From Sphingobacterium sp. UBA4616 (GTDB taxonomy: Bacteria; Bacteroidota; Bacteroidia; Sphingobacteriales; Sphingobacteriaceae), in contig DGIS01000007.1 of NCBI GenBank assembly GCA_002386525.1, positions 169,102-233,101 of the forward strand: a stretch of DNA of 64,000 nucleotides, given 5' to 3'. Position numbers and translations under genes: made by a program. Shown here one piece after another: positions 53,051 through 61,236 of this stretch. Numbering within the stretch: position 1 is the first letter of the stretch; every line of letters begins with the position of its first letter. The notes beneath the pieces are model-generated. The model did no database searches and was not told where the DNA came from. It saw only the letters and a list, made by a program, of their open reading frames with translations.

Positions 53051-54547
53051 TTAATAAGTCCAGCGGTAAGAAACAACCGCCTTTGCTGGCACATCATAGC
53101 TAAAATGATTTTTACCGTCAGCCAATGTGATTTTGCGGCTATCGCCTGAGTCATTTAATAAAACGACAGCATAGGTTCCATCTGTATTTTGAAACGCCGT
53201 ATAAACCAAGCCTTCCGCAGTATACCCAGAGGTGCCAATCCGTATCGCTCCTGATTTGACCACCGCAGAAAGATGACCAACAATATAATAGTGCGAATTG
53301 CGTGTTATATTTTTATAATTCGCCTTACTGATATCTACAGCTCCATAACATGTCTGACAGCCGCCCTCACGATTCGGTCCTTTTTCGGTATCTAACATCA
53401 GATTCCAGACAATTACACCCTTACTCCAATTGTTAACTGTTCCAATGGCGACTTCACGCATATCTTCCATCAAACGTTTCTCAAGATTCCGGCCATCATT
53501 CCATTCCCCAATGGATGTTTCTGTAAATACCAGTTCTTTATCCGGACGTTGATTATGGATATCTATTAGCTCCGCTTTATCACCACCATAGTTGTGGTAA
53601 GCCGCTCCCGCAAAGAATGAGGCTGCTTCGGCATCGTTATAAATCTTCACAGGATAATCAGTCTGATCAGCAATATCATCATAGTTATAATTATGATCAA
53701 ATGCATAGATTTTTGTCGACAGGTTTGCTGCTTTTATTTGTGGCCCTAAAGATTGTTTTACAAAAGCTTGTTGTTCTTGCCATGACATATAAAGCGACGC
53801 GGAATTCTTCCTATTCAAAGGCTCATTTTGAACAGTAATGGAATAAATATTGATACCTTCTTTCTTCATTGCCTGGATCCATTGAACGAAATACCAACCA
53901 TAATCCTGATAGTATTTTGGATTTAGCTGTCCGCTAGTCCAGGAATCAAAAGGCTTTAAATCAGTCAGGTTGTTAACTTTCATCCATTTCGGTGGAGTCC
54001 AAGGTGAGCCCATGATCTTTATAGATGGATTGATAGCAAGTATCTCTTTAAGTACCGGAATGATATATTGGGTTTCTTCCATCTGCATGCCGAAATTTTC
54101 TTTCCCTTGCTTGTCCCAGCAGGTGTATTCACTCAAAGAAAAGTCGGAGCATCCAATAGCAATACGAATGTAATTCATGCCCATCCCATCTTTATCGGAA
54201 AAAGTCTCTGTAAGAAATTTTGTTCGATCTTCCTTACTCATTTTCATTAGATTATAGCATGTAGAACCTGTAATTGCTGCGCCGAAGCCATCCATAGTCT
54301 GAAATTTCTTCGCTGGATCTAACGTAATTGTATTGGGCGACATATTAAATTTGGAGCTGAAATCAACAAAGCGCTTTCCAAAATCCAAAGACCGACTGCC
54401 TGTCGTGGTATAAATGGTAACATCACCACTTTTTTTAATATCTTCACCTTGTGAAGGTGTATAGCTGTCACGGTTACAAGATGTTGCCGTCACGAGACAG
54501 GACAACAAGAATGTATATATCATAGTTTTTTTATTATTGCGTTTCAT
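53051..54547 (-). CDS. Glycoside hydrolase family 30, probable endo-beta-1,6-glucanase
   Basis: The 498-residue lipoprotein (lipobox VTATSC, Cys about 24) has the GH30 barrel with FQTMDGFGAAITGS and MGSPWTPPKWMK. The acid/base is in ITVQNEPLNRK and the nucleophile in LVFTETSIGEWNDGRN. The C-terminal side beta-domain is present. GH30_3 members cleave beta-1,6-glucan; a glucosylceramidase-like activity is the alternative. It lies between susD and the surface lipoprotein gene in one operon. Confidence 0.9.
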   Translation of the reverse strand: MKRNNKKTMIYTFLLSCLVTATSCNRDSYTPSQGEDIKKSGDVTIYTTTGSRSLDFGKRFVDFSSKFNMSPNTITLDPAKKFQTMDGFGAAITGSTCYNLMKMSKEDRTKFLTETFSDKDGMGMNYIRIAIGCSDFSLSEYTCWDKQGKENFGMQMEETQYIIPVLKEILAINPSIKIMGSPWTPPKWMKVNNLTDLKPFDSWTSGQLNPKYYQDYGWYFVQWIQAMKKEGINIYSITVQNEPLNRKNSASLYMSWQEQQAFVKQSLGPQIKAANLSTKIYAFDHNYNYDDIADQTDYPVKIYNDAEAASFFAGAAYHNYGGDKAELIDIHNQRPDKELVFTETSIGEWNDGRNLEKRLMEDMREVAIGTVNNWSKGVIVWNLMLDTEKGPNREGGCQTCYGAVDISKANYKNITRNSHYYIVGHLSAVVKSGAIRIGTSGYTAEGLVYTAFQNTDGTYAVVLLNDSGDSRKITLADGKNHFSYDVPAKAVVSYRWTY

Positions 54548-54599
54548 CTGTTAGTTTTTTTTCCCGTCCATCGGAAGGGACTTCCCATTGTTAAATCAA

Positions 54600-56117
54600 T
54601 TAATAGCCTGGATTCTGAACGAGGTTAGGGTTCTGATCAATTTTTGGTTGCGGGATCGGCAGGCGGTAAGAGTTTTTTGTAAAAGGGTATACCTGAGCTT
54701 TTCTCCCTGCGTCTTTTGCATAAACAGCATTCATAACTGGCTCTACCTTGTCTAAGCGCACAAGATCAAACCAACGCTGTCCTTCGAAAGCCAATTCTAG
54801 TCGGCGCTCTTTCAAATAAGCATCCAATAAAGCATCCTTATTTGAACGTACCGCTGCAGATAATTTAGGCAGTTTAACGCGCGTACGAATTTTGTCTATA
54901 ATGTCAGCAGCTCCAGATAAATCTGATCCCTGTTGAATTAATGCTTCTGCTTTCAACAACAATAGATCAGCGTAACGAAGTTTAACGATACTATTAAATG
55001 CAGACCGCAACTTAAACATGAATGGATAGTTATTTGAAGGATAATAATTACTCCAGGTTGTGGAATAATAAACGATCGATTGGCCCAAACGAATTTGATC
55101 TCCCTCGTTCGTATAGGTCTGTATCAAATCCCGAGACGGAGTTACCCATTTTGCCCAGGTAAAGTTGTTATCATAATTGGACAAATCACGTCCAAACATC
55201 CAAGTGGCCCAATTACCGCCTCCTGCTGTAAACTGTGCTTCTAAAATAGATTCTTTCGTATTCCGTTGTGCAAGATCCGTATTGCTTGCGTTCATCGCAT
55301 ACAAATCTGAGTAATTAGCATTGAGGTCAAAGCCATCTGCAGTCAGGGCATCAACAAATTGAACGACTTTACCATAATCCCGAATTGGCTTTTCGGCATA
55401 GATCTTTGCCAACATAGCACGCGCTACAGATTTAGTAAATAAGGTCTTATTGCCGTTATTGTTGGCTGGTGCATCAGCCAATCCATCTAGCAGATCTTTT
55501 TCGATCTGCTTATAGGCTTCTTCTTCGGTGGCTTGTTTTGGAAAATACTGTGGATAAACTTCATTGACATTATCTCCCGTAATATCGGGTGCAATGGTGG
55601 TAATCACAGGGATCGATCCAAATATACGGACCATATCAAACATGGCCAATGCCCTGAATAGTTTTGCTTGTGCCTTATACGTTCTAATATCTGTATCGCT
55701 CAGCGATTTATCGGCGACACTATCCACATAAATGATCAAGCGATTTGCGCGTCCAACGTCTTCCAGGTATCTTCCCCAATCGCGGTCAACAACAGAATTA
55801 GATCCTTCAATAGAATTGTTCTCAAAAGGCAGAACTTCCGCTCCTGTCGTTCCAGCATAGGAATTGTCGGCGTGAGAATCTCCGATCAAGAGCAGGTCGA
55901 GATACCAATGCTCTTGCCTGTCTTTCATCTGTTGATATATTCCAGCCAGATAGGTTTCCACCTCGGCCCTATTTTTAAAAACAACCTGTGTTCCTGTCTC
56001 TGTTTTACCCTGGCTCACATCCGAATAATCCGAAAGCGGATCACGATTTAGCGAACAGGAAAATAAAAACAAGGAGCCCGTTAGCAAAGAAAGCGTGTTA
56101 CTTATATATTTTTTCAT
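54600..56117 (-). CDS. SusD/RagB-family outer-membrane lipoprotein
   Basis: SusD proteins cap their SusC barrel and bind the incoming glycan. The 505-residue protein has a lipobox (SLFLFSCSLNRDPLSD, Cys about 21), the helical TPR-like core (LFRALAMFDMVRIFGSIPVIT) and the conserved C-terminal KERRLELAFEGQRWFDLVRL with YPIP-like closing segment (YRLPIPQPKIDQNPNL). It starts 11 bp after the SusC stop, as usual for these pairs. Confidence 0.96.
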   Translation of the reverse strand: MKKYISNTLSLLTGSLFLFSCSLNRDPLSDYSDVSQGKTETGTQVVFKNRAEVETYLAGIYQQMKDRQEHWYLDLLLIGDSHADNSYAGTTGAEVLPFENNSIEGSNSVVDRDWGRYLEDVGRANRLIIYVDSVADKSLSDTDIRTYKAQAKLFRALAMFDMVRIFGSIPVITTIAPDITGDNVNEVYPQYFPKQATEEEAYKQIEKDLLDGLADAPANNNGNKTLFTKSVARAMLAKIYAEKPIRDYGKVVQFVDALTADGFDLNANYSDLYAMNASNTDLAQRNTKESILEAQFTAGGGNWATWMFGRDLSNYDNNFTWAKWVTPSRDLIQTYTNEGDQIRLGQSIVYYSTTWSNYYPSNNYPFMFKLRSAFNSIVKLRYADLLLLKAEALIQQGSDLSGAADIIDKIRTRVKLPKLSAAVRSNKDALLDAYLKERRLELAFEGQRWFDLVRLDKVEPVMNAVYAKDAGRKAQVYPFTKNSYRLPIPQPKIDQNPNLVQNPGY

Positions 56118-56128
56118 GATACAGACAA

Positions 56129-59107
56129 TTAAAACTCAATATTAAGACCTAAAACAAATGAACGATTCTGCGGATAGGTTCCCCAATCAATACCTTGGAT
56201 TCTAGCATCGGATCCGCCAGAATATTGGTTTACTTCTGGATCCATGCCCGAATATTTGGTCAAAGTAAATAGATTACTTACGGATAGATAAGGCTGAATT
56301 TTGTTGATACCAATCCGTTTCAGTTTTTCAGGCGTGATAGAATAACCCAAAGAAACATTTTTCATGCGCAGATAACTGCCATCTTCGACGAAATAGCTTG
56401 AGTTTTTCATATCGAAACCTGCTTTTGGAACATGCGTAATTTGTCCAGGTACCCGCCAACGATCTAATACCACTGTTGTTTGATTGCGACCGTCATACAT
56501 TCCTTCTGTTTCCATACGGCTGGCATTGAAGATATCATTGCCATAAGTCCCCTGAATGAATATACTCAGATCGAAATTCTTATAAGAGAAGCTGTTTGTC
56601 ATACCGTACACAAACTTTGGAAGCGGATTACCGATATAGGTACGGTCGCTTGATGAAATCTTACCATCGTCATTCAGGTCACGATACATGAGTTCACCCG
56701 TTTCAGGATTTACACCATCTGATAGATAACCGTAGAATCCTGCAAGTGATCTCCCCGGCTCATTTTTTACCACGAAGTCATTGACATAATCGTTTGTCTT
56801 GACATCATAATACACCTGTTGCAAATCCAATTGCTGTAGTTTATTTCTGTTGAAAGAAATATTAAAATCTGTGTTCCAAGTTAAATTCCCGGTCAGATTC
56901 TTTGAATTCACCGCAAATTCAAAACCATGGTTGTTCAGACGGCCGCCATTTCTCTGGATCGTGTTTGCTTGCTGTCCTGCAGGTAGACTTGCATTCATTA
57001 AAAGATCTTTGGTATCCTTGTTGTAATAATCTGCACTGACGGTTAATCTATTGCTCAACATGGTGATATCAAAACCTATGCTGGTGGTACTTGTAGTTTC
57101 CCAAGTCAGGTCTTTCGCTCGTAAGATTGTTGGTTTGTTGATATTGGGCAATGAATTTTCTTTTCCTTCGACAAACCACTGTTGACGCTGGATACCGCTT
57201 AATTGCAGATACGCATAATCGCCTAATCCGTATTGGTTACCCGTTTGTCCCCATCCACCGCGAATTTTAAAATCATTAATCCAGGCAATATCTTTCATAA
57301 AGTCTTCCGAAGAAATTCTCCATGCAGCCGAAACCGATGGAAAATATCCCCAACGGTGTTCTGGGCTAAGCTTCGACGAACCGTCTGCACGCATATTCGC
57401 AGTCACTAAATACTTGCCATCATAATTATACATGGCGCGAGCAAAATAGGACATAATTCCCCAGTTTGATGCCGTAGATCCTGTCCTGTCCCAAGAAATC
57501 TTATTGGCAGCATTCAGCGTTTCAATGATGCCATTTGCATAGTTTGAGCCAAAAATCTCACTTCTAGCGTACTTAGAATCTGTCCAGGAAGAACCACCCA
57601 TTGCTTCCAGATTATGCTTACCAAAGCTTTTGCTATACGTTAAGATATTATCCCAAGTTAATACGGTGTTTGTATTACGCATGTCGGAGGCCTCGCCAAA
57701 TTGATTTCTTCCCCATGCTGTGGTCCAAGGATCCAGGAAGGTAGTCATAATGCCCGATCTTCGATCGAATGAAAACGAAGTTTTCCAAGTGAAGTTGGGC
57801 ATAAAAGAAACCAATGCACTTCCTGTGGCGACAATCCGATTTTCTCGGTTATTATTATTTTTTGTCCGCGCTAAGTTTTCCAAAGGACTGGTGATGTTGC
57901 TGATCCCATAGAAATTATTATAGAATCGATCCGGATTTGCTAGATCCCATACCGGCGCATAAGTGGGTGTTGTAATCACGGAGGTAACAACACCGCCACG
58001 ATTAGATCCCAAGCCCGAGGTAATGCCATTATCATTGTTATCCGAATAATTGATATTCGCATTGACCTTTAACCATTTTCGAACCTGATTGTCAATATTA
58101 GCACGGAAATTATACCGTCTAAAGAACGAGCCTTGTAATGTCCCTTTTTCATTCAAATAACCGCCACCCAGATAGTAACGGATTTTCTCATTACCATCCG
58201 AAATTGATATTTGATGGTTTTGCTGAATCCCTGTTTTGTAGGTCTCTTTAAACCAGTCGGTCTGATCCAACAATCCTTCCGGAAGATTGACTAGGCCGAT
58301 CTCATCCTGTAAATCTTTGTATTGGCTGGTATTTAAAACCTGGACAGTGTTATTGACAACATTGGCTGTCCATTGTGTTCCAAGCGTTATTTTTGCTTCA
58401 CCAGCTTTACCGGACTTGGTCGTTACTAAAATAACGCCATTCGAACCGCGAGAACCATAAATGGCGCCGGATGAAGCGTCCTTTAGAATTTGGATATCCA
58501 CTATATCATTTGGTGACAAGAATTTAATATCCTCAACAGGAACCCCATCAACGACATACAAAGGAGTAGTATTGCTATTAAAAGATGTTATTCCGCGAAT
58601 TTGTATTTGAGGTGCTGCACCTGGTTGACCACTCGGCTGAATAACAGTTACCCCGGCCGCTTTGCCTTGAATAGCTTGGCCAAAATTAGTAACGGGTCTC
58701 TTCTCTAGATCTTTGGTAGAGACAGAAGAAATTGCAGTTGTCACGTCTTTTCTTTTCACACTACCATAACCGATTACAATAACGTCCTCAAGCACATTGG
58801 TAGAAGAGTTTAATTGGACCACCATGGTACTATTGGCAGGCACTTCTTTGGTATCGTATCCAACAAATGTAAATTGGAGTGTACTGCCCGTACTAGCTGA
58901 CATTTGAAAACGCCCATCTCCGTTACTGGAGACTGCATTGCTACTTCCCTTCTGTGTAATGGTTACCCCAGAAAGTGGTTTCTGATCATTGGCATCCAGG
59001 ACACGTCCACTGATTTGGATCCGGTCTTGGGCAAACACCAAATTCATCAAGGTGAACAGGAAAGCCAACCCCATAGAAAAGGCAACTTTTCGTGTAAAGT
59101 AAATCAT
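56129..59107 (-). CDS. SusC/RagA-family TonB-linked outer-membrane transporter
   Basis: SusC barrels import oligosaccharides using TonB energy. The 992-residue protein has a signal peptide (LFTLMNLVFAQ). A carboxypeptidase-regulatory-like domain (ISGRVLDANDQKPLSGVTI) precedes a TonB-box/plug region with DVIVIGYGSVKRKDVTTAISSV, IQIRGITSFNSNTTPLYVVDGVPVED and GSRGSNGVILVTTKSG. The 22-stranded barrel ends in RSFVLGLNIEF. It heads the operon; the DUF6377-like regulator lies upstream on the same strand. Confidence 0.97.
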   Translation of the reverse strand: MIYFTRKVAFSMGLAFLFTLMNLVFAQDRIQISGRVLDANDQKPLSGVTITQKGSSNAVSSNGDGRFQMSASTGSTLQFTFVGYDTKEVPANSTMVVQLNSSTNVLEDVIVIGYGSVKRKDVTTAISSVSTKDLEKRPVTNFGQAIQGKAAGVTVIQPSGQPGAAPQIQIRGITSFNSNTTPLYVVDGVPVEDIKFLSPNDIVDIQILKDASSGAIYGSRGSNGVILVTTKSGKAGEAKITLGTQWTANVVNNTVQVLNTSQYKDLQDEIGLVNLPEGLLDQTDWFKETYKTGIQQNHQISISDGNEKIRYYLGGGYLNEKGTLQGSFFRRYNFRANIDNQVRKWLKVNANINYSDNNDNGITSGLGSNRGGVVTSVITTPTYAPVWDLANPDRFYNNFYGISNITSPLENLARTKNNNNRENRIVATGSALVSFMPNFTWKTSFSFDRRSGIMTTFLDPWTTAWGRNQFGEASDMRNTNTVLTWDNILTYSKSFGKHNLEAMGGSSWTDSKYARSEIFGSNYANGIIETLNAANKISWDRTGSTASNWGIMSYFARAMYNYDGKYLVTANMRADGSSKLSPEHRWGYFPSVSAAWRISSEDFMKDIAWINDFKIRGGWGQTGNQYGLGDYAYLQLSGIQRQQWFVEGKENSLPNINKPTILRAKDLTWETTSTTSIGFDITMLSNRLTVSADYYNKDTKDLLMNASLPAGQQANTIQRNGGRLNNHGFEFAVNSKNLTGNLTWNTDFNISFNRNKLQQLDLQQVYYDVKTNDYVNDFVVKNEPGRSLAGFYGYLSDGVNPETGELMYRDLNDDGKISSSDRTYIGNPLPKFVYGMTNSFSYKNFDLSIFIQGTYGNDIFNASRMETEGMYDGRNQTTVVLDRWRVPGQITHVPKAGFDMKNSSYFVEDGSYLRMKNVSLGYSITPEKLKRIGINKIQPYLSVSNLFTLTKYSGMDPEVNQYSGGSDARIQGIDWGTYPQNRSFVLGLNIEF

Positions 59108-59189
59108 ATGAAATAAAAAATTGGTTATTGTTTCATCTTTTGGTTATTCCAAAAATGGCAATGAGTTTCCCCTGCTTCATTGCTCAAAA

Positions 59190-59307
59190 CAAAACTAAGG
59201 TCGCCTTGATACAGAAAAAAGAGCGAGTACTTAAAAAGTACCGGTTAAAAAACACAACAACCTAATAATAAGATTAATACAAAAACCAGAGCGCTTTAAA
59301 AAGTACC
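59190..59307 (-). promoter_or_regulatory. SusC operon promoter with paired regulatory repeats
   Basis: A minus-strand -7 box TAGTTTTG (59190-59197) has no -33 TTTG at the proper distance. Two copies of TTAAAAAGTACC (59231-59242 and 59296-59307, plus strand), each preceded by GAGCG, lie upstream, at about -46 to -57 and -111 to -122 from the predicted start. The first also forms GTACTT-AAA-AAGTAC. They are candidate binding sites for the DUF6377-like regulator encoded next to them. Confidence 0.55.
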
Positions 59308-59361
59308 TAAATAAGCGAAAGAATCGAATTATCAACTGTTTTTCGGTATAGAAAACTGCGT

Positions 59362-61008
59362 CTACGCACGGTCAATTACCGCAATCTGGCAGACAGCAGC
59401 TTCAAAGGCGTCCCGATTTCCGGCAGCTTTATTACGTACCTTTGTTCTATAATTATAAACAGTCCGAAGAGAATAACGCAGGAAGCTTGCAATCTTTACC
59501 GAATCATCAATGCCCAATCGAATTAAGGCAAAGATGCGAAGTTCGGTATTTAACAGCTCTGTCTTTTTGGGGTATATCTTCTCGTCCTCCTGGAGCAAAG
59601 CATTGAATTCATCAACAAAGGTTGGATATAAGTTTAAGAAAATACGATCAAAATTAACATACAGTTGTTTTACCTCCCGTTCCTCCATTTGTGTTGACTT
59701 CAACTGCTCACGAAGAGCATCCCATTGTTGATTTGTAGCTTTCTTTAATAAAACCTTTCTAATATCTTCCATTTTATCGATATAGCTGGAGCACATATCA
59801 AAAAATTGAGCAATATACTCTTCTTTGATGTGGTTGGATTCCGATAATTTAAGGTTAGTCTGATTAATTTCTTTATTTAATGATCGAAGCTGCTGATTTG
59901 TTGCTGAAAGCTGTGATCGTATTCTTCGCAAATGTTGCACCTGTCTATAAATAATAAGGAGTGCAATGATGACACCAATCAATAAAATACTGACGATAAC
60001 AACTAAGCCAACCAACTGCTTATTTTGACTACTGATTTTCTGCTGATAGGCTGCATTGATGATAGGATATGAAGAGGTACCTTCGATAATCCGATACCGG
60101 ACTTTACATAACATTGCATCGTCAATTGCTTTTTCGATAAACTGAAAAGCTCGGTCAAAATCTTGCTGATCATAATATGTTAGGGCGAGGTCGTGAAAAG
60201 ATGCGTTGTCACGATTAGCCATTTCAATATCAGCACTCGCCGATATGGAAAGATAATAGATTTGACTTTTTATATCCTTCTCATACTTATATATGAGTCC
60301 CATAAAATACGCTATCAGGGCGCGCTGCTCAACATCCTTCTTGTTTTCATTCCAAAGCATTAACAGTTGTCTTTTAGCATCCTCACGATTACCGTTGAAC
60401 AACGTTTTTATGGCAATGGTGGTACGATATTCCAAGGAAGACTTTGGCAGTACCGTCAACAATGAATCACGGTACTTTTCACTTGCCTGATAATACTCTG
60501 ATCGATTATTGCTCTGACCATAATGGCTATAGAAAGAGCTGTAGGTATCATAATACTTTGCCAGGAGATCCCTGCCAAGATGAGCTGACTCGACTTGCTT
60601 CAATAATTGTGCGGCTTCGATGTATCTTCCGATAGTGGAATATACCCATGCCAAATCGAGATGAATCACTGCCTGTAAAGAATCATTATCTAGCGGAGCC
60701 AGTTTTTGACACAGTAAAATATAAGAAAGCGCTGCGTCAGAATCAAATTTCTTATAATTTTCAAAGATTTCGTAGTTTTTCTTCAAAAATTCAGCAGGAT
60801 TACTTTCGAGAGCTTTTGCTTCTTGTTTCAGTTTTTCCAGCTTATCTTCACGATTTTTGACGTAAATCTTTTGGTTGTCCATTAAATATTCCAAACGTTG
60901 TAAAACGCCAATACTATCCGAAGTCACTTGGGCAGATAGGTAAATACTAAAATGAAAGAAAAGTAGGAAAAGAAAAATGCGCTGCAACATACTAAATCGG
61001 TTCAACAT
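59362..61008 (-). CDS. DUF6377-like membrane regulator of the polysaccharide locus
   Basis: The 548-residue protein has a signal or membrane segment (FLFLLFFHFSIYLSAQ) and a periplasmic TPR-like region (LCQKLAPLDNDSLQAVIHLDLAWVYSTIGRYIEAAQLL). One membrane span (LVGLVVIVSILLIGVIIALLIIY, about 334-356), a coiled coil and a C-terminal LuxR-like helix-turn-helix (RIFALIRLGIDDSVKIASFLRYSLRTVYNYRTKVRNKA) follow. This is the family found beside many Sus loci, where it senses a glycan signal and switches on the operon. An in-frame Met at 60990 is an alternative start. Confidence 0.88.
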   Translation of the reverse strand: MLNRFSMLQRIFLFLLFFHFSIYLSAQVTSDSIGVLQRLEYLMDNQKIYVKNREDKLEKLKQEAKALESNPAEFLKKNYEIFENYKKFDSDAALSYILLCQKLAPLDNDSLQAVIHLDLAWVYSTIGRYIEAAQLLKQVESAHLGRDLLAKYYDTYSSFYSHYGQSNNRSEYYQASEKYRDSLLTVLPKSSLEYRTTIAIKTLFNGNREDAKRQLLMLWNENKKDVEQRALIAYFMGLIYKYEKDIKSQIYYLSISASADIEMANRDNASFHDLALTYYDQQDFDRAFQFIEKAIDDAMLCKVRYRIIEGTSSYPIINAAYQQKISSQNKQLVGLVVIVSILLIGVIIALLIIYRQVQHLRRIRSQLSATNQQLRSLNKEINQTNLKLSESNHIKEEYIAQFFDMCSSYIDKMEDIRKVLLKKATNQQWDALREQLKSTQMEEREVKQLYVNFDRIFLNLYPTFVDEFNALLQEDEKIYPKKTELLNTELRIFALIRLGIDDSVKIASFLRYSLRTVYNYRTKVRNKAAGNRDAFEAAVCQIAVIDRA

Positions 61009-61123
61009 TCTGTTGCCTAAACTACATAAAAATAACTACAAAACATGCATGACTTTGCAGCGACCATTAGCAATGACAACAAACTTAATGTTCTTTCTAC
61101 CCTCTAACATGAAGGACTATCAG

Positions 61124-61153
61124 AAAAAAAAGAGGACGTCTCACGACGGCCTC
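61124..61153 (-). terminator. Rho-independent terminator of the efflux operon
   Basis: GAGGACGTC (61132-61140) pairs with GACGGCCTC (61145-61153, one mismatch) across a 4-nt loop, followed on the minus strand by a T8 run. It lies about 84 bp beyond the efflux gene stop. Confidence 0.85.
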
Positions 61154-61236
61154 TTTCCCTGACCTTTTTGGGTCCAAGAATTAACAAGTTAATTCTTTAT
61201 CGCATGAAAAATAGTTTTCCTATTGAAATAAAAATC

